A program made the position numbers and the translations under genes. Below, piece by piece: positions 25,920 through 34,275 of a DNA stretch of 64,000 nt. The DNA is taken from positions 208,932 through 272,931 of the forward strand of contig NZ_CABJCG010000005.1 of NCBI RefSeq assembly GCF_902364025.1, in the 5' to 3' direction. Positions within the stretch are counted from its first letter, which is position 1. The number at the start of each line of letters is the position of its first letter. This DNA comes from Enterocloster lavalensis. GTDB lineage: Bacteria; Bacillota; Clostridia; Lachnospirales; Lachnospiraceae. The notes beneath the pieces were generated by a model, which saw nothing but the letters and a program-made list of their open reading frames with translations, was not told the origin of the DNA and searched no databases.

Positions 25920-25948
25920 ATTATAACACTATAGTATGCTCATAGCAA
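25920..25948 (-). promoter_or_regulatory. Toxin-antitoxin promoter with palindromic operator
   Basis: On the minus strand TTGCTA (25948-25943) and TATAAT (25925-25920) are 17 bases apart. An 8-bp palindrome ACTATAGT (25928-25935) lies within the spacer, as expected for RHH antitoxin autoregulation. Confidence 0.65.
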
Positions 25949-26129
25949 GCTATTGTAATACGAGTATTGATAGTGAGCGGGGAACCGCAAGAAATCCTTT
26001 CATTCCCACCCCACCCGACAGGCGCAGACCTGTCATTTTTAATTGACAACGAATGAATGGAAAATTATCCGAAAAGGGGGGATAATAGGGACAGAAAGAA
26101 GCGACGGCACACAGAAAGAAAGTGAAAGC

Positions 26130-28013
26130 ATGATACAGGACCTGACACAAAAGCAGATACAGCTTTTGAACTGCCTGATGCACCAGGAAAATGCCATCGG
26201 CGCGGAGGAACTGGCCAAGCGGCTGGGGATTTCGGCCAGAACGGTGATGCGCTACCTCTCGGTATTGGCGGAGGAGCTTGAAACCTTCGGCGTGTGCATT
26301 TCCCAGAAGCGGGGGCAGGGCTATGTTTTGGAGGGGGACAGGGCGGCGCTTAAGCCACTGCTCACTCAAAAGGAATACCGTCAGAAGGACGGGGACAAGC
26401 GGATTCATGAGATGATCCTGGAGATCATCGACCAGGACGAGATCACCATCGAGAAGCTCAGCGAGGCCATGTTTTTGAGCCCGTCCACCTTGAACAAGAT
26501 GACCCCGGATGTGAAGGAGTTTCTGGGCAGATACAACCTGACCTTGAGCGGCAAGCCCCATTACGGCCTGTCTATTACCGGTGAGGAGACGGAGATTCGC
26601 ACGCTTTTGGGGGATATCGGGCTGGACTACTGCAACGCCCGGCTGGTGAACACGGGAATCTATAACATTTCCGAGGAGGAGCTCGACCGGGTGGACCGGC
26701 TGGTGTTCGACCGCATTCAGGAGTACGGGCTGATCGTGGCGGACATGGACTTAAACAACCTGATCGCCAGAATCGTTATCGCGCTGTCCCGCAGCCGTAA
26801 AGGGCGGCATGTGACGGGCATGAGCCTGACGGCGCCGGTCACCGGCCACAATTACCAGATGATTTTATCCATCATGGAAACGCTGGGGCAGGAACTGGAA
26901 ATTGAGATCACGGAGGAGGAATGCCTCTACGTGATGGTTTATTCCGGTTTCATCGGCTACGACCTCAGCGTGGCAGACGCCGAGGGCTGCCGGGAAATGC
27001 GCCGGTTTGTGGACGATTTTCTGGATGAGATTTCAGAGCTCACGGGGATCAATTACGACCGGGACGAGAAGGTGATGAACGTATTGAGCCTTCATCTGAA
27101 GGCGCTGATGCAGCGGGCCAGGGCGGGGAATTATTCGCCCAATCCCATTATCGCCCAGATCAAGAACCGCTATCCCCTGGAAATGAACTACGCCATCCTC
27201 ATGGCCCAGCGCTTTGAAGAGCGGTTCGGGGTGTCCATCAACGAGGATGAGATCGGCTACCTCACCGTTTACCTGGGAGTCTACGAGCCCCAGGCCGGGG
27301 AGCGGGTCAAGGCGGTGATTCTCTGCAACTACGGCATCGGGACCTCCCAGATGATTCTGGAGAAAATCCAGAGCGAAATCCAGAATATCCTGATCTGCGG
27401 CGTGTACCCGGTGCGCTACCTGGATCTGGCCCTGGACCGGAGGCCGGACGTGATCCTTTCGGCGGTACCGGTGGAGAATTACGGCGGGGACGTGCCGGTG
27501 ATCGTTTCCCACGATCTGCTCAGCGAGAAGGCAATCGCCGGGATTCAGGAACAGCTCTGGCAGAAGATTTACATTGAGAAGGAGCTGATGCGGTATTTTG
27601 ATCCGGACTGCTTCGGACATATCGACGCCGAGGACCGGTTCGAGGCCATTGAAAAGCTGGGTGGGCTGCTGGTGGAGAAGAAGGGCATCGAACGGGAGGT
27701 CATAGACGCCATCGGGAAACGGGAGCGGATCAGCTCCACGGAGGTGGGAAATCTGGTGGCGGTGCCCCACGTGCTGACGCAGGGAACATTTTCTTCCTGT
27801 ATTGCCATCGGGATTCTGAACCATCCTATTCAGTGGGGAAATGAACGGGTGCAGATGGTATTTCTGGCCTGCTTCAACCAGTCCAGGGACCAGTACGCCC
27901 GGATTTTCAGGACATTGTATAAAGTGGTTCACTCGGACGAGCTGGTGCGCCGCCTCATACAGGCAGAGAACTTTCAGGAGTTTCAAACTATTATGTGCAG
28001 GAGAGAATTGTGA
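26130..28013 (+). CDS. PRD-containing PTS-controlled transcriptional activator (ManR/MtlR type)
   Basis: 627 residues from the ATG at 26130; the frame extends to a TTG at 26043 without a better site. Domain order: HTH (LLNCLMHQENAIGAEELAKRL, then GISARTVMRYLSVL), second HTH-like region, two PRDs (about residues 180-390), an EIIB-like domain with Cys in VILCNYGIGTSQMILEKI, and a C-terminal EIIA-like domain with His in VGNLVAVPHVLT. PTS phosphorylation of PRD and EIIA/B sites controls such activators. Its stop overlaps the EIIA gene start (TGATG), and it surely governs the PTS operon it heads. Confidence 0.93.
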   Translation: MIQDLTQKQIQLLNCLMHQENAIGAEELAKRLGISARTVMRYLSVLAEELETFGVCISQKRGQGYVLEGDRAALKPLLTQKEYRQKDGDKRIHEMILEIIDQDEITIEKLSEAMFLSPSTLNKMTPDVKEFLGRYNLTLSGKPHYGLSITGEETEIRTLLGDIGLDYCNARLVNTGIYNISEEELDRVDRLVFDRIQEYGLIVADMDLNNLIARIVIALSRSRKGRHVTGMSLTAPVTGHNYQMILSIMETLGQELEIEITEEECLYVMVYSGFIGYDLSVADAEGCREMRRFVDDFLDEISELTGINYDRDEKVMNVLSLHLKALMQRARAGNYSPNPIIAQIKNRYPLEMNYAILMAQRFEERFGVSINEDEIGYLTVYLGVYEPQAGERVKAVILCNYGIGTSQMILEKIQSEIQNILICGVYPVRYLDLALDRRPDVILSAVPVENYGGDVPVIVSHDLLSEKAIAGIQEQLWQKIYIEKELMRYFDPDCFGHIDAEDRFEAIEKLGGLLVEKKGIEREVIDAIGKRERISSTEVGNLVAVPHVLTQGTFSSCIAIGILNHPIQWGNERVQMVFLACFNQSRDQYARIFRTLYKVVHSDELVRRLIQAENFQEFQTIMCRREL

Positions 28014-28474
28014 TGACGAAGGAAGTAATCAAGAAGGAATATATTTTTACGGGTATAGAAGTTGCCACCAAGGAGGAGGCACTGCGGGCCATCGCGGAGC
28101 GCGCGGTGGAGCTGGGGTTGTGCCGGGACGTGGAGGAGACTTATGAAGGTTTTATGGAGCGGGAATCCCAGGGCCCCACGGGCATGCAGGACGGCTTCGC
28201 CATCCCCCACACCCGCTGCGAGTCCGTGATTCAGACGGGAATCGTGGTGATGAAGTCCACGAAGGAGCTGGAGTGGGAGTCTTTTGACGGAAAACCGGTG
28301 CAGATCATGATCGCGCTGATCGTACCGAAGGAAAATTATGGAAATGAACATATTCAGATACTGGCCTCCCTGTCCCGGATGCTGATGAAGCAGGATTTCC
28401 GCAGAAAGCTGACGGATTCCGACTCTGCGGAAGAGATTTTTGAGGTGATCCACCAGGCGGTGGCTGCGGAGTAG
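28013..28474 (+). CDS. PTS fructose-type EIIA component
   Basis: 153 residues. The active-site segment is MQDGFAIPHTRCESV, with the phosphorylatable His in the I-P-H motif of EIIA(fru/mtl). It takes phosphate from HPr and passes it to the EIIB encoded next. RBS AGGAG precedes the ATG, which overlaps the regulator's stop. It is separate from EIIB and EIIC, as in several Firmicutes operons. Confidence 0.93.
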   Translation: MTKEVIKKEYIFTGIEVATKEEALRAIAERAVELGLCRDVEETYEGFMERESQGPTGMQDGFAIPHTRCESVIQTGIVVMKSTKELEWESFDGKPVQIMIALIVPKENYGNEHIQILASLSRMLMKQDFRRKLTDSDSAEEIFEVIHQAVAAE

Positions 28475-28638
28475 GGGATTTGGAGTGAGAGCGGGCAGGC
28501 CGCCCTGCGTCCCGGAAGAGACGCTGGGGAGCTGGCCCCGCGCTGCGGATGCGGCCAGGCGGCCGCCCCCGCTGCTTGCAAGTTCTGCCGGAAATACCCG
28601 GCTGGATGATAGAATAAAAAAGAAAAGAGGAAAAAGCA

Positions 28639-28956
28639 ATGGCAAAGAAGAAATTAGTGGCATTATGTGCGTGCACCATGGGATTGGCCCACACCTTTAT
28701 GGCGGCTCAGGCGCTGGAGGACGCGGCCAAGGAGCTGGGATACGATGTGAAGGTGGAGACCCAGGGAGCGGACGGCATCCAGAACGAGCTGACCCCCGCG
28801 GAGATCGCCGAGGCGGATATCATTATCCACGCTGTGGCCATCGCGCCTCAGAACAACGAGCGGTTTGACGCCTACGACATCTATGAGATCGGCCTTCAGG
28901 ACGCGATCAAGAACGCCAAGGGCATTATCCAGGAAATCGAGAGTATGGAAGGCTAA
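28639..28956 (+). CDS. PTS fructose-type EIIB component
   Basis: 105 residues. LVALCACTMGLAHTFMAAQA matches the phosphocysteine loop of fructose-family EIIB, where the usual C-P-T-G-x-A-H-T is C-T-M-G-L-A-H-T. The family's E-T-Q-G segment follows (VETQGADGIQNEL). The 164 bases before it hold no gene. Confidence 0.92.
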   Translation: MAKKKLVALCACTMGLAHTFMAAQALEDAAKELGYDVKVETQGADGIQNELTPAEIAEADIIIHAVAIAPQNNERFDAYDIYEIGLQDAIKNAKGIIQEIESMEG

Positions 28957-28989
28957 ATGAAACAGACCAGAGAAAAGGGGGACTAAGAA

Positions 28990-30252
28990 ATGGCTATTAC
29001 AAAGAGAAGCGCACTGACGGGCCAGGCGGAGAATAAGAACGCGGGCGCGGCCGCAAAACCGGCGCAGAAGGCGCCTGAGGTGCAGGAGAAAAAGGGACTT
29101 TGGGACACGCTGTCCCGCCACGTTATGACCGGTATCAGCAACATGATCCCGTTCCTGATCATGGGCGGATTGATCCTGGCGTTTTCACAGCTGATTCCTT
29201 ACGTGATTCTGGGCGTTGACCCGTCCATGGGCATCGTGGACGCCATGAACAGCGGCGCTTACGAGGGCTTTAACCTTTCACTGCTCAAGTTCGCCAACCT
29301 GTGCGCGGACTTCGGCGGCACGCTGTTTGGGTTCGCAATCCCCATGTTTGCGGCCTTCATGGCAAATTCCATCGGCGGCAAGCTGGCATTTCCGGCCGGT
29401 TTCATCGGCGGCCTGATGGCCACCAAGCCCACCGCGGTGCTGAGCCTGGCGGACGGAACCTGGACCACCACGGCTCCGGTTGCCTCCACCTTCCTGGGAG
29501 CGCTGATTATCGCCATCGCAGCCGGTTATTTTGTAAAATATCTGAACCAGAAAATCAAAGTCAGCCACAACATGCTGGCCTTCAAATCCACCTTCCTGAT
29601 CCCCATGCTGGCGGCTGTGTTCGTCATGCTGGGCATGCATCTGGTGGTAACGCCCCTGGGCGGAATGCTCAACAGCCTGATCAAGGCGGGTCTGTCCGCA
29701 GCCGGAAAGGCCGGTTCCTACGGCTACACCATCGCCCTGTCCGCGGCCACTGCCATTGACCTGGGCGGCCCCATCAACAAAGCGGCAGGTTTCGTGGCCC
29801 TGGGCTTCACCACCGACAAGGTGCTTCCTATCACGGCCCGCGTGGTCGCCATCGTGGTGCCCTCCTTCGGCCTGGGCCTTGCGACCCTGATCGACCGGTT
29901 AGTGGTAAAGCGCCATGTATTTGACAAGCAGTTCTATCCCCAGGGAAAAACCGCCATGTTCCTGGCGCTGATGGGAATCTCCGAGGGCGCGATTCCCTTT
30001 GCCCTGGAAATGCCCAAGGTGATCATTCCCTGCTACATGATCGGCGCAATCTGCGGTTCCCTGGCCGCCACCATTTTCGGCGCGGTGCAGTGGTTCCCCG
30101 AGTCCGCGGTGTGGGCATGGCCTCTGTGTGAGAACATCCCCGCCTATATCGCAGGTATCGTGGTGGGAGCGGTGGTGACCGCCGTGCTGGTGATCTTTAT
30201 CCGCAGCAATATGATGAGCAAGGGAAAACTGACGGTGGATTCCAACGATTGA
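28990..30252 (+). CDS. PTS fructose-type EIIC permease
   Basis: 420 residues with about nine to ten hydrophobic segments, starting after a hydrophilic N-terminus (to about residue 42) and SRHVMTGISNMIPFLIMGGL, the usual first motif of Fru-family EIIC. MGISEGAIPFAL near residue 330 is the conserved G-I-(T/S)-E-G-A-I-P-F loop. Family sugars include fructose, mannose derivatives and 2-O-alpha-mannosyl-glycerate; the substrate here is unknown. Two aminopeptidases and a PLP enzyme follow in the same orientation. Confidence 0.93.
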   Translation: MAITKRSALTGQAENKNAGAAAKPAQKAPEVQEKKGLWDTLSRHVMTGISNMIPFLIMGGLILAFSQLIPYVILGVDPSMGIVDAMNSGAYEGFNLSLLKFANLCADFGGTLFGFAIPMFAAFMANSIGGKLAFPAGFIGGLMATKPTAVLSLADGTWTTTAPVASTFLGALIIAIAAGYFVKYLNQKIKVSHNMLAFKSTFLIPMLAAVFVMLGMHLVVTPLGGMLNSLIKAGLSAAGKAGSYGYTIALSAATAIDLGGPINKAAGFVALGFTTDKVLPITARVVAIVVPSFGLGLATLIDRLVVKRHVFDKQFYPQGKTAMFLALMGISEGAIPFALEMPKVIIPCYMIGAICGSLAATIFGAVQWFPESAVWAWPLCENIPAYIAGIVVGAVVTAVLVIFIRSNMMSKGKLTVDSND

Positions 30253-30285
30253 TTGGACGTTGAGTAAAGGACGGGAGTAGGAGCG

Positions 30286-31371
30286 ATGGCGTTTCATCTG
30301 GAACAGGGCAGGCAGTTTATGGAAGTGAGCGGTCTGGACGGGCTGCTGCTGGTATCGAGGGAAAATAAATTCTACACGGCCGGGCTTTACAGCGGCAGCG
30401 GTTACGTGCTGATCACGGGAAATGGCTGCTACGCCATTGTGGACGGGCGGTACTATGTCCAGCAGAAGGAGCGCATGGCCGCGGCGCCCCGGCAGATGAA
30501 CGCCGCAGCGCTGCTGGCGGACGAAAAATGCGGGTTTTACGGACACATCAACCGGATTTGCGCCGGAGACTCCGTCCGCAGGCTGGGCTTCGAGGCGGAG
30601 GCCGTCTCCTACACACAATACCAGAAACTGGAAAATGGACTGGAGCCTGAGCTGGTTCCGGTGTCGCCGGATTCCATGCGTATGGTGAAGGATGAGGAAG
30701 AAATCGCCTGCATCCGCCGGGCCTGTGAGATCGCTGACCGGGGATATTCCTATATCCTCGGCCAGATTCGGGCGGGGATGACGGAGAAACAGGTGGAGAA
30801 CCGGCTGCTTTACTATATGAAGGAGCTGGGCGCTCAGAAGGAGTCCTTCGACATCATCGTGGCCAGCGGCGTGAACGGCTCCATGCCACACGCCAAGGCT
30901 TCGGACAAAGTCATCGAGCCGGGCGATTTCGTCACCATGGACTTCGGCGTGCGGGTGGGGGAATATTGTTCCGACATCACCCGCACCGTAGTGGTGGAGC
31001 GCGCCGGGGCGCAAATGCGTCAGGTCTACGAGATCGTGAGAGAGGCCCAGGCGGCCGCCGTCCGCGCCGTCCGGCCGGGGAAGCGGTGCAGCGAGATCGA
31101 CCGGGTTGCCAGGGAAATAATTGAGAAGGCCGGGTACGGCCCGGCATTTTCCCATAATCTGGGACATGGCCTAGGCATCGCCTGCCATGAGACGCCGAAT
31201 TTCGCCCCCGGAGACGACCACGTGCTGGTACCCGGGATGGTCATGACCGTGGAGCCGGGGATTTATCTGGAAGGGCTGGGCGGCGTGCGCATCGAGGACG
31301 ACGTGCTGGTGACGGAGAACGGCTGCGAGGTGTTGACGAAGTCGGGGAAAGAGTTGACGGTGGTGGGGTAA
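30286..31371 (+). CDS. M24-family Xaa-Pro aminopeptidase (YpdF/PepQ-like)
   Basis: 361 residues. A creatinase-type N-terminal domain (to about 130) precedes the pita-bread catalytic domain. Metal ligands are visible in VTMDFGVRVGEYCSDITRT (two Asp), FSHNLGHGLGIACHE (His), MTVEPGIYLEGLGG (Glu) and VRIEDDVLV (Glu). The size and lack of signal peptide fit cytoplasmic Xaa-Pro dipeptidase or aminopeptidase. In E. coli the similar YpdF is encoded beside a fructose-like PTS, as here. Confidence 0.92.
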   Translation: MAFHLEQGRQFMEVSGLDGLLLVSRENKFYTAGLYSGSGYVLITGNGCYAIVDGRYYVQQKERMAAAPRQMNAAALLADEKCGFYGHINRICAGDSVRRLGFEAEAVSYTQYQKLENGLEPELVPVSPDSMRMVKDEEEIACIRRACEIADRGYSYILGQIRAGMTEKQVENRLLYYMKELGAQKESFDIIVASGVNGSMPHAKASDKVIEPGDFVTMDFGVRVGEYCSDITRTVVVERAGAQMRQVYEIVREAQAAAVRAVRPGKRCSEIDRVAREIIEKAGYGPAFSHNLGHGLGIACHETPNFAPGDDHVLVPGMVMTVEPGIYLEGLGGVRIEDDVLVTENGCEVLTKSGKELTVVG

Positions 31372-31538
31372 AGGGCTGGCCGTTGGATAAGGAGGCGTCC
31401 GGCGCGATGGCCGCGCCGTTCTGGTGGATGGAAGTCCGCCAGGTCAGGGCGCGGTTTCCATTCAGGTCAGGGCGTAATCTGCCTGGTGAGAATTTTTCAC
31501 ACAGGCAAGTTCTGCCCACCACAATAAGGAGTCTATAG

Positions 31539-32594
31539 ATGAATAAAGAATTTCTAAAAGAACTGTGCGAGGCCCCCGCGGTGGCCTCCAACGAGGGCCG
31601 GGTGCGGGCTGTGCTGCGGAAATACTGCGGCTCCTTCGCCCCGAAGCCCGTCTATGACGGCCTGGGAAGCATGATTTTCACCCAGGAGGGGGAGGGGCCG
31701 TCGGTGATGCTGGCCGCCCACATGGACGAGGTGGGATTTCTGGTGCGTTCCGTTTCCAGCCAGGGTATGCTGATGGTGCTGCCGGTTGGCAGCGTGCGCA
31801 CCTTTTCCCGCTTTATGCAGGAAGTCGTGGTGACCACCTCCGACGGTAGAAGCTACAGAGGCATTCTGAACGCGGAGTACGACAACGGGAAGAAGGAGGC
31901 CACGGGCCTCTACGTGGACCTGGGGCAGGACAGCGCCCGGGAGATCGCGGAAATGGGAATCCGGCCCGGGGACATGGTCACCTTCGCCTCCGGGTTCCAC
32001 GAGTACGAGAACGGCCGCTTTGCGGCCCGGGCGCTGGACGACCGGGCGGGCTGCTTCTGTATGGGCGAGCTGATGAAGCGGATGGCCGGAAAAGTCCATA
32101 AGAACCGTTTGAGCTACGCCTTCACCAGCTCCGAGGAGGTGGGCACCAGGGGCGCGAAGACCGCGGCCAGGGTGGTGGAGCCGGACGTGTGTTTCGTGCT
32201 GGACGTGGCCTGCAACGGCAGCGAATTTGTCCGCGACCACACCAACAACCGCCAGCTGGGGAAGGGCCCCATGATCGTGCATTACGACAAGACCGTGGTG
32301 AGCAACCGGCGTCTGGTGGAGGTGGTGCGGCGCTGCGCGGAGGAACTGGACATACCGGTGCAGGACGACATGTTCTTAAACGGCGGGACCGACGGCGGCG
32401 TGCTCCATCAGGACGGCGCGGGGCACCCCACGGTGGTTCTGGGGATTCCCACCCGTTACGGGCATTCCCCCTATTCCATCGGCTGTTACCGGGACATGGA
32501 GCAGATGGTGGAGCTTTTGGAGCGCGTGCTGGATAAACTGGACGCGCAGGCATACAGAAAAATGGGATTTGAGGCGGAGAGCGATGAACTATAA
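31539..32594 (+). CDS. M42-family aminopeptidase (YpdE/FrvX-like)
   Basis: 351 residues. Zinc-ligand motifs of the M42 family are MLAAHMDEVGFLV, ALDDRAGCF, SSEEVGTRGAKTA and FVLDVACNGSEF, with the final His in YGHSPYS. Such enzymes form large tetrahedral aminopeptidase complexes in the cytoplasm. E. coli ypdE and frvX, both next to fructose-like PTS genes, are the closest functional parallels. The 167-base gap before it holds a direct repeat CAGGTCAGGGCG (31440 and 31463 regions) but no gene. Confidence 0.92.
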   Translation: MNKEFLKELCEAPAVASNEGRVRAVLRKYCGSFAPKPVYDGLGSMIFTQEGEGPSVMLAAHMDEVGFLVRSVSSQGMLMVLPVGSVRTFSRFMQEVVVTTSDGRSYRGILNAEYDNGKKEATGLYVDLGQDSAREIAEMGIRPGDMVTFASGFHEYENGRFAARALDDRAGCFCMGELMKRMAGKVHKNRLSYAFTSSEEVGTRGAKTAARVVEPDVCFVLDVACNGSEFVRDHTNNRQLGKGPMIVHYDKTVVSNRRLVEVVRRCAEELDIPVQDDMFLNGGTDGGVLHQDGAGHPTVVLGIPTRYGHSPYSIGCYRDMEQMVELLERVLDKLDAQAYRKMGFEAESDEL

Positions 32595-33756
32595 TTTTGA
32601 CGAAGTGATCGACAGGCACGGGACGTTCTGTACCCAGTGGGACTATATCCAGGACCGGTTTGGGGAGCGGGATCTGCTTCCGTTCTCCATCTCAGACACG
32701 GATTTTATGGCGCCGGAGCCGGTGCGGCGGAAATTGACGGAGGTGGTGAACCACGGCATCTACGGCTACAGCCGCTGGAACCACGATGCATTTAAAGGCG
32801 CGGTGGCCGGTTATTTTGCCCGGCGCCACGGCGTGGAAATCAGCCTGGACTGGGTGACCTACAGCCCTTCCGTGCTGTACTCCATCGCGGCCCTGTTCCG
32901 GCTTCTGGGCCGGGAGGGGGACCGGGTGCTGGTGTTTGAACCTATGTACGACGCATTTTACCACGTGATCCGGGATAATGGACGGGAGCTGGTTCCCCTG
33001 CGCCTGACGGAGCGCGGCGGCCGGTACGAGATCGACTTTGACCGGTTTGAGGAGCTGGTGAGGGACTGTGACATTTTCCTGCTGTGCAGCCCCCACAACC
33101 CGACAGGGAGAGTCTGGACCCGGGAGGAAATGGACCGGATGGTGGCGCTGTGCCGGGAGTACGGCGTTCCGGTGATCTCCGACGAGATTCACTCGGACGT
33201 GATTCTCACGGAACGGAAGCACTGCTCCATTCTCGGGTACGCGGATCAGTACGATAAGGTGTACCTGGTCAGCTCCTCCAGCAAGACCTTCAACACGCCG
33301 GGGCTGATCGGTTCCTACTGCGTGCTGCCGGACAGGGAAATTCGGGAGCAGTTCATTTCCCGGATGCGCAACCAGGACTTTTTAAATTCCGTCAGCCTTC
33401 CCGGCATGCACGCCATGATTACGGGCTACGGGGAATGCATGGACTATGTGGACCAGCTCTGCGATTACATCCGGGGAAATATGCAGGAGCTCAGAAGCTT
33501 TGTGGATACGGAGCTGGCGGCAAAGGGCGTGAGATTTGTCATACCGGAATCTACCTACCTGGCCTGGATCGATATGAGCGGGGTGAACGCAGACAGCGCC
33601 GCCATCCAGGACGCCCTGGTGCACGTGGGTAAGGTGGGCATCATGCCAGGAAAGACCTATGGAGAGGAGAATTACCTGCGGATGAACCTGGGGTGCCCAA
33701 GGAGTAAGCTGCGGGAAGGGATGGAGCGGATGAGGCGGGCGTTTGACGCGCTGTAG
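32584..33756 (+). CDS. MalY/PatB-type PLP-dependent C-S lyase/aminotransferase
   Basis: 390 residues from the ATG at 32584, inside the end of the M42 gene (11-base overlap), preceded by GGCGGAGAG. Class I/II aminotransferase fold: YSPSVLYSIAALFRLLG, LLCSPHNPTGRVWTREE, VISDEIHSD, and the PLP Lys in SSSSKTFNTPGL. The N-terminal FSISDTDFMAPEPV is characteristic of MalY/PatB cystathionine beta-lyases. In E. coli malXY a PTS permease is also paired with MalY. It ends the PTS operon; what it cleaves or transaminates here is unknown. Confidence 0.9.
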   Translation: MNYNFDEVIDRHGTFCTQWDYIQDRFGERDLLPFSISDTDFMAPEPVRRKLTEVVNHGIYGYSRWNHDAFKGAVAGYFARRHGVEISLDWVTYSPSVLYSIAALFRLLGREGDRVLVFEPMYDAFYHVIRDNGRELVPLRLTERGGRYEIDFDRFEELVRDCDIFLLCSPHNPTGRVWTREEMDRMVALCREYGVPVISDEIHSDVILTERKHCSILGYADQYDKVYLVSSSSKTFNTPGLIGSYCVLPDREIREQFISRMRNQDFLNSVSLPGMHAMITGYGECMDYVDQLCDYIRGNMQELRSFVDTELAAKGVRFVIPESTYLAWIDMSGVNADSAAIQDALVHVGKVGIMPGKTYGEENYLRMNLGCPRSKLREGMERMRRAFDAL

Positions 33757-33773
33757 AAATGGGGAGTAATTGG

Positions 33774-33925
33774 CAGCTGTTCAGGACGGCTCATCATCTT
33801 GACCGAAAAAGACGGTCAAGAAGCATCGGATGTCCATCCGATGTGGAAATTAGTATAGAAAGCAGCTTACAAGCAAGCTTGACGCTGCTCTCTATACCAA
33901 TTTCCCCGCCGTCCTGAACTGTTAC
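33774..33925. repeat. Structured intergenic element, copy A (four nested hairpins)
   Basis: An outer inverted repeat (CAGCTGTTCAGGACGG at 33774 with CCGTCCTGAACTGTTAC ending 33925) encloses three hairpins: CTTGACCG/CGGTCAAG (33798-33805, 33813-33820), CATCGGATG/CATCCGATG (33824-33832, 33835-33843), and a stem of about 20 bp (33845-33866 with 33884-33905). Read on the minus strand it aligns with the element at 53696-53798, sharing the apical loop CGTCAAGCTNGCTTNTAAGC and ACATCGGATG while the stem sequences differ but still pair. It lies between the PTS operon and the proS promoter. Confidence 0.75.
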
Positions 33926-33945
33926 CGGAAATTCGCGCTTTGCCA

Positions 33946-33974
33946 TTGACAAAACCTCCAAAGTGGCGTAAAAT
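33946..33974 (+). promoter_or_regulatory. Promoter of the proS operon
   Basis: A consensus TTGACA (33946-33951) and TAAAAT (33969-33974) with a 17-base spacer, placing the start near 33981, just ahead of the T-box leader. Confidence 0.75.
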
Positions 33975-33980
33975 CGAGTC

Positions 33981-34275
33981 ACGCAAAGAAAAATGACAGG
34001 CTGTGAAAGGGAATAGTAAGCAGGGCGCGCGTCACAGAGAGGGGATCAATGGTGGGAGATCTCTACGAAAGCGGAGGCTGAACCGGCCCCGGAGCTTTGT
34101 ATGATGAATGCAACGTAAATCCGGCGTTAACGGATGAAGAGCGGGTTCCCGGCTGCGGGAGCCAACTTGGGTGGTACCGCCGAGCCATTCGGTCCCATGT
34201 GTCGGTTTTCCGGCATGTGGGAACGGATGGCTTTTTGAGTTACGAACACATTTATTTGAGAAGGAGATTAAAATC
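33981..34275 (+). promoter_or_regulatory. T-box leader controlling proS
   Basis: The leader shows the usual T-box order: an AGTA-type bulge (GAATAGTAAG near 34012), a distal GGTG loop near 34051, a specifier segment CTGAACCGG near 34079, and the conserved T-box TGGGTGGTACCGCC near 34168. Then comes a terminator hairpin whose 5' arm would compete with the antiterminator. The candidate specifier codon CCG (34083-34085) encodes proline, in agreement with proS immediately downstream. Uncharged tRNA-Pro would bind and allow read-through. The exact specifier assignment is by eye. Confidence 0.85.
34184..34236 (+). terminator. T-box regulated terminator
   Basis: GCCATTCGGTCCC (from 34184) pairs, with some G-U pairs, with GGGAACGGATGGC, followed by TTTTT. 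It lies 15 bases downstream of the T-box sequence and 40 bases before proS. Confidence 0.85.
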
